Below, one piece after another: positions 56,865-64,000 of a stretch of 64,000 nt of DNA (position 1 is the first letter of the stretch; every line of letters starts with the position of its first letter). The notes below the pieces were generated by a model, which made no database searches, was not told where the DNA came from, and saw only the letters and a program-made list of their open reading frames with translations. The stretch lies in NCBI GenBank assembly GCA_019339365.1, contig CP079860.1, positions 1,178,001 through 1,242,000 of the forward strand, in the 5' to 3' direction. Both the position numbers and the translations under genes were made by a program. This DNA comes from Vibrio neptunius. Its GTDB lineage: Bacteria; Pseudomonadota; Gammaproteobacteria; Enterobacterales; Vibrionaceae.

Positions 56865-58160
56865 TTATTGGTAAAGTGGGTAGCGATTACACAGCGCTTT
56901 CACTTCTTTGCGAACGCGTTGTTCTACTTCTGCGTCACCTTCAGGGTTGTTCACCAATCCATCCAGTACATCGCCAATCCAGTTACCGATGAGTTTGAAT
57001 TCTTCAGCGCCAAAGCCGCGGCTTGTACCCGCAGGCGTCCCTAAACGGATGCCCGATGTAATCATAGGCTTCTCTGAATCGAAAGGGATGCCATTTTTGT
57101 TACATGTGATCCCCGCACGCTCCAATGCTTCTTCGGTTTTATTACCTTTCAAGCCCTTAGGACGAAGGTCAACCAGCATTAAATGTGTGTCGGTGCCGCC
57201 AGTCACAATGTCACAACCGCGAGTTTGCAATACTTCTGCTAGAACTTTTGCGTTATTGATCACTGAATCAATATAAGTGTTGAATTCTGGGCCTAGTGCT
57301 TCACCGAATGCGACGGCTTTAGCTGCGATAACGTGCATCAGAGGTCCACCTTGAAGGCCAGGGAATACCGCTGAGTTAATTTTCTTAATAATGTCTTCGT
57401 GGTTAGTCAGGATCATGCCACCACGAGGGCCACGTAATGTTTTGTGCGTGGTGGTGGTTACAACGTGTGCATGTGGCAGTGGGCTAGGGTGAGCGCCTGT
57501 AGCGATAAGACCCGCGATGTGCGCCATATCAACCATTAGAATTGCATCGACTTCGTCTGCGATTTCACGGAACTTAGCGAAGTTGATAGTACGCGGAATC
57601 GCACTACCACCAGCGATGATCATTTTGGGTTTGTGCTCCAGTGCCAGAGCGCGAACGTCTTCGTAGTTGATTTCTAGGGTTTCACGATCCACACCGTACT
57701 GAACGGCATTGAACCATTTACCAGAAAGAGCAGGTCGCGCACCGTGAGTTAGGTGGCCGCCCGCATCGAGAGACATGCCTAGAATGGTATCGCCAGGTTG
57801 AAGCAGAGCCAGTTTAACCGCACCGTTTGCTTGGGCACCAGAGTGAGGTTGAACGTTCGCGAAATCGCATTTGAACAGCTGTTTAGCGCGCTCAATGGCA
57901 ATGGTTTCTACGGTATCAACATGCTCACAACCGCCGTAGTAACGACGACCAGGGTAACCTTCTGCGTATTTGTTGGTTAGGCAAGTACCTTGCGCTTGCA
58001 TAACGGCTTTAGAAACAATGTTTTCCGAAGCAATGAGCTCGATTTGTTCGTTCTGACGGGTATTTTCCGCTTGTATACCAGCGAAAACCGCGTCGTCTGT
58101 AGCAGCAAGATTCGTCGAGAAAAAGTTCTCTAGGCTGTGATTTTGGTAAGTGTTGTTCAT
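56865..58160 (-). CDS. glyA: Serine hydroxymethyltransferase
   Basis: 431 aa from the ATG at 58160 ([18 protein letters not shown]), the usual family start; the longer frame to 58244 is non-conserved. The PLP lysine is in [16 protein letters not shown]. It converts serine and glycine with tetrahydrofolate. As the leader of glyA-gcvH-gcvP it links serine and glycine breakdown. This is probably the glycine-inducible second copy that vibrios carry. Confidence 0.95.
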   Translation of the reverse strand: MNNTYQNHSLENFFSTNLAATDDAVFAGIQAENTRQNEQIELIASENIVSKAVMQAQGTCLTNKYAEGYPGRRYYGGCEHVDTVETIAIERAKQLFKCDFANVQPHSGAQANGAVKLALLQPGDTILGMSLDAGGHLTHGARPALSGKWFNAVQYGVDRETLEINYEDVRALALEHKPKMIIAGGSAIPRTINFAKFREIADEVDAILMVDMAHIAGLIATGAHPSPLPHAHVVTTTTHKTLRGPRGGMILTNHEDIIKKINSAVFPGLQGGPLMHVIAAKAVAFGEALGPEFNTYIDSVINNAKVLAEVLQTRGCDIVTGGTDTHLMLVDLRPKGLKGNKTEEALERAGITCNKNGIPFDSEKPMITSGIRLGTPAGTSRGFGAEEFKLIGNWIGDVLDGLVNNPEGDAEVEQRVRKEVKALCNRYPLYQ

Positions 58161-58542
58161 GGTAGATGACCTTCCATTCGCGCCAACGAGATTATTAATA
58201 GGGTTATCGCTCTCGTTAGTCCTCTTTCTATTTACTGCCCTCAAAACTGAAGACAGGGTGAATTCTATACCCCCAAGTGATGTTTCAAAATCTAGGGGAA
58301 AAGCCGAATCTCACTGCTAAATCACTTTATCAGCCAGTTCGGAAATAGCATCTCTACAACTAACAAGTTGGTAACATAGCGGTTGTCGAAGGAACAATCA
58401 ACCAAAAATTTCCTATTGGAAACATGGTTTCTAAAACTGTTACAAAGAGCACGCTTTATTTCCTATTGTTATCTTTCCTCTCTGAGTGGGTTGGTGCACA
58501 ATGAAAATGAAACAGGAAGTGGACGTTTAATAAGAGGGAAGC
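58161..58542. promoter_or_regulatory. Divergent control region of glyA-gcvHP and the XRE regulator
   Basis: About 380 bp. A long leader precedes glyA on the minus strand. No glycine-riboswitch core is seen. The operator-like dyad listed next lies near its middle. Divergent promoters for glyA and the regulator are expected here. Confidence 0.55.
58409..58431. promoter_or_regulatory. GGAAAC dyad operator, site 1
   Basis: TTTCCTATTGGAAACATGGT followed by TTC holds two overlapping dyads: TTTCC-TATT-GGAAA and GAAAC-ATG-GTTTC. It matches the dyad before gcvT and suggests one XRE regulator controlling both. Confidence 0.6.
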
Positions 58543-59166
58543 ATGCCCGAAGATATCTATGATGAGTACCCATCTTTGACTCTGGCAAAAGAGGCCGCCG
58601 ATCAAAATATCGAGCCCCTGAAATTGGGTGAGAGAATCAAGGATATTCGCGGTAAGTTAGGGATCACTTTAGAAGAGGCGAGTCAACGTACTGGTCTCGC
58701 TCGTTCAACCCTAAGTAAGATCGAGAACGAGCAGATTTCTCCTACGTTTCAGGCGATGCAAAAGTTGGCGCTTGGATTGCAAATAGATATGCCACAACTC
58801 TTTGAACCACCTAGAAAAAAGGTGGCAACAGGGCGTAGGGACATCACCAAGAATTTGCAGGGGAAACCTCACCCGACACCGACCTACGAACATGAGCTGT
58901 TAGCGACTCAACTTTCCAATAAAAAGATGATGCCTTTTAAAAGCCAAGTGCATGCTCGAAACTTTGAGGAATACGGTGATTGGGTTCGTCATGACGGTGA
59001 AGAGTTTTTGCTGATTTTGTCTGGCTCTGTCATGTTCTATTCGGAGTTTTATGAACCGGTGGAGTTGAGTGAAGGAGACAGCGTTTACTATGACGCGAAT
59101 ATGGGTCATATGTTGATCTCAACCAGCGAGCAGGATGCCAATATTTTGTGGGTGACCGCTAAATAA
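58543..59166 (+). CDS. XRE-family regulator with cupin sensor domain
   Basis: 207 aa. An HTH_3 domain at about residues 27-82 (IKDIRGKLGITLEEASQRTGLARSTLSKIENEQISPTFQAMQKLA) and a C-terminal cupin (HDGEEFLLILSGSVMFYSEFYEPVELSEGDSVYYDANMGHML). It is placed between the glyA-gcvHP and gcvT transcripts. It is probably the glycine- or serine-responsive regulator of both, binding the GGAAAC dyads. Confidence 0.85.
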   Translation: MPEDIYDEYPSLTLAKEAADQNIEPLKLGERIKDIRGKLGITLEEASQRTGLARSTLSKIENEQISPTFQAMQKLALGLQIDMPQLFEPPRKKVATGRRDITKNLQGKPHPTPTYEHELLATQLSNKKMMPFKSQVHARNFEEYGDWVRHDGEEFLLILSGSVMFYSEFYEPVELSEGDSVYYDANMGHMLISTSEQDANILWVTAK

Positions 59167-59372
59167 CACGATTTAGATACAATTTCCTATAGTGAAGGCA
59201 AACGTTTGCTTTTGGGGTTTGGATGAGTACAATAGCGCCATCTTGGGCTTAATCAGTCTGAGGTGGCGTTTTCTTTTTGCTCCTTCTAATGTGAATATGA
59301 TGTTAAATGTCACACTTTGGACTGTTCTCCTGCGGTTAATGGTGCAAAAATTCTCCACTCGTGTTTATTATT

Positions 59373-59387
59373 GGAAACAAGGTTTCC
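59373..59387. promoter_or_regulatory. GGAAAC dyad operator, site 2 (gcvT)
   Basis: GGAAAC-AAG-GTTTCC is a perfect 6-bp dyad 38 bp before the gcvT start, with a further GGAAAAC just after it. It has the same architecture as site 1. Confidence 0.65.
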
Positions 59388-59424
59388 TTGAACGGAAAAC
59401 GAACCTGATTAAATGGAGACAACA

Positions 59425-60543
59425 ATGACTCAAGATCTACTCAAAACACCACTTCATACACTTCACGTCGAAGCTGGTGCGAAAATGGTTCCTTTCGCAG
59501 GCTATGACATGCCAGTCCAATATAAGCTGGGTGTAAAGAAAGAGCACTTGCATACTCGCGACGCTGCGGGTCTTTTTGATGTGTCCCACATGGGGCAACT
59601 TCGTTTGCACGGTGAAGGTGCCTCGGCATTTCTTGAGTCGTTAGTTCCTGTTGATATCATTGACTTACCACAGGGCAACCAGCGCTATGCTTTCTTTACC
59701 AATGAAGAAGGCGGCATTATGGATGACCTTATGGTGGCAAACCTAGGCGACCACCTTTTTGTTGTGGTTAACGCCGCGTGTAAAGAGCAAGACATCAATC
59801 ACCTTGAAGCTCATCTACCTGCAGGTGTAGAACTAGAGATCATCGATGATCGCGCATTGCTGGCGCTTCAAGGTCCTAAAGCCGTTGATGTGCTGAAACG
59901 TTTCAACCCAGAAGTGGCTGAGATGCTATTTATGGATGTGAAGAAGTTAGACATCCTAGGTGTCGAATGCATCGTCAGCCGCAGTGGTTATACGGGTGAG
60001 GATGGTTACGAAATCTCGGTTCCGAACACGCACGCTGAAGAGCTTGCACAGAAGCTGACAGCGGAAGAAGAAGTGGAGTGGATTGGCCTCGGTGCACGTG
60101 ATTCTCTTCGTCTAGAGTGTGGCCTGTGTTTATACGGACACGATCTTGATACAACAACGACGCCTGTAGAAGCAAGCCTTCTTTGGGGCATTCAGAAAAT
60201 TCGCCGCACAGATGGTGAGCGAGCAGGCGGTTTCCCCGGTGCCGATATCATTCTTAAGCAGATTGAAACGAAAGATGTGTCACGTAAGCGTGTTGGCCTA
60301 GTGGGGCAGACGAAAGCGCCAGTGCGTGAAGGTACGGAGCTGTTTGATGCTGATGACAATAAAGTTGGTGTTGTTACCAGCGGTACAGCGGGTCCAAACG
60401 CAGGTAAGCCCGTTTCGATGGCCTATGTACGTGCTGACCTTTCCGCTATTGGTACGGAGTTGTTTGCAGACGTTCGCGGTAAAAAGCTGCCGATGACGAT
60501 TGAAAAAATGCCATTTGTACCTCAACGCTACTACCGCGGCTAA
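59425..60543 (+). CDS. gcvT: Aminomethyltransferase (T protein)
   Basis: 372 aa from the ATG at 59425 with GGAG upstream. Typical T-protein motifs: FAGYDMPVQY, GLFDVSHMGQ, GYTGEDGYEI and LGARDSLRLECGLCLYGHD. It transfers the methylene group to tetrahydrofolate and releases ammonia. It is transcribed opposite to the rest of the gcv genes. Confidence 0.96.
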   Translation: MTQDLLKTPLHTLHVEAGAKMVPFAGYDMPVQYKLGVKKEHLHTRDAAGLFDVSHMGQLRLHGEGASAFLESLVPVDIIDLPQGNQRYAFFTNEEGGIMDDLMVANLGDHLFVVVNAACKEQDINHLEAHLPAGVELEIIDDRALLALQGPKAVDVLKRFNPEVAEMLFMDVKKLDILGVECIVSRSGYTGEDGYEISVPNTHAEELAQKLTAEEEVEWIGLGARDSLRLECGLCLYGHDLDTTTTPVEASLLWGIQKIRRTDGERAGGFPGADIILKQIETKDVSRKRVGLVGQTKAPVREGTELFDADDNKVGVVTSGTAGPNAGKPVSMAYVRADLSAIGTELFADVRGKKLPMTIEKMPFVPQRYYRG

Positions 60544-60574
60544 TTTTATAGCCCATAGAATAGTCTCATTATTG

Positions 60575-60602
60575 AAAGCTCACTAAGGTGGGCTTTTTTT
60601 TA
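60575..60602 (+). terminator. Terminator after gcvT
   Basis: AAAGCTCAC pairs with GTGGGCTTT (one G-T pair) over a 4-nt loop and is followed by a T-run. Confidence 0.85.
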
Positions 60603-60766
60603 TATTCAGCTTCACATTTTAATTGACAGCCAACTCATTAGTACCATAGTTTCAAGCAAGTTAACATTTTGGCGCAAAAGATAGCTCGACTACCGGAATT
60701 AGCTCGACGTGGGGATTTTCTGATGGGTATCATCATTATCTGATTTGAATTCACATGGAAACCTGT

Positions 60767-61744
60767 ATGAAAAAGCTATCTATACTCTTGCCGCTGTTTC
60801 TTGTGTCCAAGAGTTACGCGCTCGATGTGACACCCTATATCGTCAATGGCTCAGCAGCGGACATTAATCAATTCCCTTCATTTGCCAGTTTGTATTTTAA
60901 TGATGGTAGTCAGTATGGGAATTTTTGTGGAGCGACGGTCATCAACTCTCAATATGTGTTGACCGCCGCACACTGTATCTACAATGAGAGTTACCAGAAT
61001 TTGCATACTTGGGTGGTTCCCCAGTTAACCGATCAGAGTCAGTACCCAAGCGGGAGCTTTCAATCCTCTCGAGCGAAAGAGTTCTATTTTCCTGATGATT
61101 ATGTCGATTCTAAAGCGCAAAGGTGGCCTAACGATATCGCTATTATCAAACTAGAATCCCCACTCAATATTTCGGATTATCAATATCTTCTGAATACCAC
61201 GCAAAATGATAGCTACGCATTGAATAATGGAACGAATTCGTTCAAGGCGGTAGGACATGGTTTGATTCAAGGCAATGTGGCTTCTAGTGGCACCTTGTTG
61301 GAAACGAGTTTGGAGCTAGAAGATAAATCAGTGTGTGGTTCTACCGATAAGCAGCTGTGTTTTGATGGTGTCCAAAATGGCTCGTACAAGAACGCAGTCT
61401 GCAATGGCGACTCAGGCGGCCCGGTCTATTGGCATGATGGTGGTCAGTTTGTGCAGATTGGCATTACCAGCTTTGGCCCTGAAACCTGTGGCGATCCTTC
61501 CCAGCCCGCCACCGGTGTGTTTACAGAAGTGTACGATTACAACTCATGGATCAGCAGTGTTATTTCTGGTGGGCAAACACCTAAATATTATGTTTCTACG
61601 AGCAGCGGTGGTACTCGCTCTCTCGTCGACAACACAGTGCAAAGCAGTGGTGACAGCAGTGGTGGAGGCGGTGGAGGCTCACTGGGCTATCTGTCTTTAT
61701 TGTTAATACTGGGCGCTTTTTCCAGAAGGAAGTTAACAAGTTAG
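60767..61744 (+). CDS. Trypsin-like serine peptidase with GlyGly-CTERM, copy 1
   Basis: 325 aa from the ATG at 60767, which begins a clean signal peptide (MKKLSILLPLFLVSKSYA). The S1 triad is visible in LTAAHC, NDIAIIKL and CNGDSGGPVYW, and IVNG is the activation-site-like N-terminus. The tail SGGGGGGSLGYLSLLLILGAFSRRK is a GlyGly-CTERM anchor processed by rhombosortase and exported by the type II pathway, as in V. cholerae Ves proteases. Confidence 0.92.
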   Translation: MKKLSILLPLFLVSKSYALDVTPYIVNGSAADINQFPSFASLYFNDGSQYGNFCGATVINSQYVLTAAHCIYNESYQNLHTWVVPQLTDQSQYPSGSFQSSRAKEFYFPDDYVDSKAQRWPNDIAIIKLESPLNISDYQYLLNTTQNDSYALNNGTNSFKAVGHGLIQGNVASSGTLLETSLELEDKSVCGSTDKQLCFDGVQNGSYKNAVCNGDSGGPVYWHDGGQFVQIGITSFGPETCGDPSQPATGVFTEVYDYNSWISSVISGGQTPKYYVSTSSGGTRSLVDNTVQSSGDSSGGGGGGSLGYLSLLLILGAFSRRKLTS

Positions 61745-61806
61745 ATACCGTTTGTCCTTTCGTGAACTAAACTTAATGTTGACGGATACGAAAGGGAGAC
61801 GGGAAT

Positions 61807-62805
61807 GTGAAAAATTCAATTTGGTTTCTTAGCCTGATACTACTCAGCTCCCGATTGATGGCGTTTGATGTCTCGCCTTATATTGTGAACGGGAGCAACG
61901 CAAATATCGTTAATTACCCTTCTTTTGCCAGCCTTTTTTACCGCAACGGAAACACTTACAGCACCTCTAGTTATTGTGGCGCGACAATGATAAACAGCCA
62001 ATATGCGTTGACCGCAGCTCACTGCATTTACGGTAACGAAAGTACCATGTTATACACGGTTGTGGTGCCCCAGTTAGAGGATGAATCCAATTTTCTCTCC
62101 ACTCAGCAGGCACTAGCTTCAGAATTCTATTACCCCGATGATTATGTTGACTCAGGTGCAGAACTTTGGCCCAACGATATCGCGATTATTAAACTCGAAA
62201 CCGCACTTTCTGTATCCGATTATACGTCACTCTTAAATACGACGTTAAACAATAACTTTCCTAGCCCAGCAGATTACAAAGCAATAGGTCATGGCCTGAT
62301 AGAGGGCGGTTCAAATGGTACTCGGTTGTTGGAAACGTCACTGGAATACATCTCATTGGCGAGTTGTCAAACCCAATACAGTAAGGTGACAGATAAACAA
62401 ATCTGTTTTGGTGGACCACTGGTTGGCAGCTTGCAAAACTCAACCTGTAACGGTGATTCAGGTGGGCCAGTCTATTGGTATGATGGCAGTCAGTATATTC
62501 AAATTGGTATTACTAGCTTCGGACCGAGTACGTGTGGTGATGCGTCACTGAACGTGACTTCCGTGTTTACCGATGTCTACGACTACATTGGTTGGATTAA
62601 CAGTGTGGTCAACGGGCAAGTCACACCAAAGTACTACGTGACGACCGTCAATGGGGTCCGGGTTTTGAACAGTAATGTCAATGGCAGTTACACCAGTACG
62701 ACCTCTGAGGGTGGTAGTGGCGGAACCCTCAACCTTGTCGTTTTACTGTCCATGGGCATGATTTATTCAAGGAGAAAAGGCATCCCAACTCGCCTATTCA
62801 AATAG
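61807..62805 (+). CDS. Trypsin-like serine peptidase with GlyGly-CTERM, copy 2
   Basis: 332 aa from a GTG preceded by GGGAG; the overlapping ATGTGA gives only a start-stop. The protein is a close paralogue of copy 1: LTAAHC, NDIAIIKL, CNGDSGGPVYW, and a GGSGGTLNLVVLLSMGMIYSRRK anchor. Tandem duplication with divergence, probably with different substrate preference. Confidence 0.92.
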   Translation: MKNSIWFLSLILLSSRLMAFDVSPYIVNGSNANIVNYPSFASLFYRNGNTYSTSSYCGATMINSQYALTAAHCIYGNESTMLYTVVVPQLEDESNFLSTQQALASEFYYPDDYVDSGAELWPNDIAIIKLETALSVSDYTSLLNTTLNNNFPSPADYKAIGHGLIEGGSNGTRLLETSLEYISLASCQTQYSKVTDKQICFGGPLVGSLQNSTCNGDSGGPVYWYDGSQYIQIGITSFGPSTCGDASLNVTSVFTDVYDYIGWINSVVNGQVTPKYYVTTVNGVRVLNSNVNGSYTSTTSEGGSGGTLNLVVLLSMGMIYSRRKGIPTRLFK

Positions 62806-62973
62806 ATACGAGATATATAAACTGAATCTCAAAAGTGAGACTGGGTGGTAAGTATCTAAAATAAAGACGATAAATTGTGCGTTTGAATCGCTATCAATGA
62901 TTTACTGTGTTGACTATTTACAACTAAACGATAGTTTTAAATGACAGAATAAGTTGAGCCGGAGAGTTCGCAG

Positions 62974-63642
62974 ATGGCAAATAAATGCACCCACGAAATA
63001 ACCTTTCTTTCAGACGTGAGCATGCAATCCAAATTGTTTAAAGATTCTTTAGAGCAAGGCGTTCAATTGGACGTCACTATTGTTCCGATTGAAACGCTCG
63101 AAGAATGTGAAGGTGAGAGTGCCGTTCTTGGCGATTACATTCTGTTTGATTACCACTATCTGGACGACGAGAGATTTGATTTCTATAGCCACATTCGTTC
63201 TCTAAGTAGCAAGAACTCAAAGGAAATTGTGATTAACTGTCCGAAAGATGTGCCTTCGACACAACTTTTTAAATGGCGAAATCTCGTCGGGGTTTTCTAT
63301 GTCGATGACGACATTTCTTTACTGTTAAAAGGTATGGAAAAAATCATGCAGGATGAAATGTGGTTGTCGCGCAAAGTCGCTCAAGATTACATTGAGCATT
63401 TTCGTTGTGCGAACAATGTAACCACATCGCAAGCTTACGCCAACTTAACCAAGCGTGAGAAAGAAATTATGCGCTTGCTGGGTCATGGCGCATCCAATCT
63501 GCAAATTGCCGATGAGTTGTTTGTTAGCGAGAATACAGTGAAAACCCACCTACACAATATTTTTAAGAAGATTAATGCTAAGAACCGTCTTCAGGCACTA
63601 TTGTGGGCCAATAATAACATTGCACTCGAAGAAAGAGTTTAA
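62974..63642 (+). CDS. LuxR-family regulator, VpsT/CsgD-like
   Basis: 222 aa. The N-terminal receiver-like domain lacks the normal phosphorylation pocket and carries WLSR at about residues 129-132, the W[FLM][TS]R c-di-GMP motif of VpsT. The C-terminal HTH is LTKREKEIMRLLGHGASNLQIADELFVSENTVKTHLHNIFKKI. Such regulators switch on biofilm matrix genes when c-di-GMP is high. Confidence 0.85.
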   Translation: MANKCTHEITFLSDVSMQSKLFKDSLEQGVQLDVTIVPIETLEECEGESAVLGDYILFDYHYLDDERFDFYSHIRSLSSKNSKEIVINCPKDVPSTQLFKWRNLVGVFYVDDDISLLLKGMEKIMQDEMWLSRKVAQDYIEHFRCANNVTTSQAYANLTKREKEIMRLLGHGASNLQIADELFVSENTVKTHLHNIFKKINAKNRLQALLWANNNIALEERV

Positions 63643-63670
63643 AAGCGTTTAGTTTTAGGGTCGTGATTTA

Positions 63671-63698
63671 AAAACGGGAGCTGAATTGCTCCCGTTTG
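63671..63698. terminator. Terminator between the LuxR regulator and nadE
   Basis: AAACGGGAGC pairs with GCTCCCGTTT over a 6-nt loop, between convergent genes. Confidence 0.8.
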
Positions 63699-63701
63699 TT
63701 A

Positions 63702-64000
63702 TTAGTCGTATAGGGTCGGAATGGGTTGACGTTTATGTTGTGTCGCTTGGTAGATGGCGATCAGTTTGTCTGATGCTTCTTGTGACACTGGCTTTCCTTC
63801 CAAGAAGTCATCAATCTGGTCGTAAGTGAGGTGGAGCGCATCTTCATCGGCCTTTTGTGGGGCCAGTTCTTCTAGATCGGCGGTGGGGGTCTTTTTCACA
63901 AGAAGTTCTGGCGCTCCTAATGTTGCTGCGACTTCACGTACCTGACGTTTGCTCAAACCAAATAATGGCGCTAGGTCACAGGCGCCATCACCGAACTTGG
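63702..64000 (-). CDS. nadE: NH3-dependent NAD+ synthetase (5' partial)
   Basis: The C-terminal 98 residues are present ([55 protein letters not shown]), with the substrate-loop TPTADL-x-P motif of NadE. It makes NAD+ from deamido-NAD+, ATP and ammonia. The start lies beyond the right edge. Confidence 0.93.
   Translation of the reverse strand, partial: KFGDGACDLAPLFGLSKRQVREVAATLGAPELLVKKTPTADLEELAPQKADEDALHLTYDQIDDFLEGKPVSQEASDKLIAIYQATQHKRQPIPTLYD

Noticed and set aside
58161..59424. Glycine riboswitch upstream of glyA or gcvT
   Set aside because: Searching both leaders by eye found no conserved glycine-aptamer cores, and the GGAAAC dyads fit a protein regulator better.

Overview
The window looks like chromosomal DNA of a Vibrio or close Vibrionaceae relative. 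The evidence is a glyA-gcvH-gcvP operon opposite gcvT with an XRE-cupin regulator between them, tandem GlyGly-CTERM trypsin-like peptidases, a VpsT/CsgD-like regulator, an IgaA homologue, and a long array of small promoterless cassettes separated by attC-like sites, typical of a Vibrio chromosomal integron. No integron integrase gene is intact here.

Layout. 1-17.3 kb is ordinary chromosome: a PLP racemase overlapping a DgcN/DUF1611 gene, an IgaA-like membrane protein, a PEP-mutase-like enzyme, a DUF1176 protein, a hydrolase, a LysE exporter with a divergent Lrp regulator, an NqrM-like mini-protein, an AraC regulator, a GATase and two periplasmic binding proteins. Three of these genes are broken by single-base indels in homopolymers, which may be read errors. 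17.4-27.4 kb is a dense RNA-repair island. A rightward operon encodes RtcB2, PrfH, a small phosphatase-like protein, an ATP-dependent RNA ligase and an HD-Pnk end-healing enzyme. A leftward operon encodes slipin, RtcB and a nucleotidyltransferase, and lies downstream of a sigma54-type promoter and two tandem tRNA-like sequences. The divergent CARF-sigma54 activator RtcR controls it. Together these genes can heal and seal several kinds of RNA break and rescue damaged ribosomes.

27.5-49.4 kb is the cassette array. It carries three toxin-antitoxin pairs, exporters, acetyltransferases, HAD hydrolases, a nucleotidyltransferase, SDR, GFA and DinB proteins, BspA-like repeat proteins, a PIN-like protein and many unknowns. 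The array is peppered with about 18 copies of a short REP-like motif in two variants (GGTGTCTGTCCCAATTAG and GGTGTGTGTCCTGAATT). Many cassette junctions, transposase fragments and truncated genes begin exactly at this motif. Several cassette junctions are about 380-bp composites bounded by complementary GCCTAAC and GTTAGGC boxes. A 1.2-kb unit is present twice as direct repeats 11 kb apart.

49.4-53.3 kb holds a decayed IS407-type element and a compact operon: a 44-aa peptide, the C-terminal half of a YcaO-like protein and an ABC exporter, joined by TAATG overlaps. It looks like a small RiPP/TOMM cluster or its remnant. The exporter is split by a complete IS3-family (IS911-like) element with a 3-bp target duplication, and its original frame can be rebuilt exactly.

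53.4-64 kb returns to core genes: gcvP, gcvH, glyA, the XRE regulator, gcvT, two trypsin-like peptidases, a c-di-GMP-type LuxR regulator and the end of nadE.
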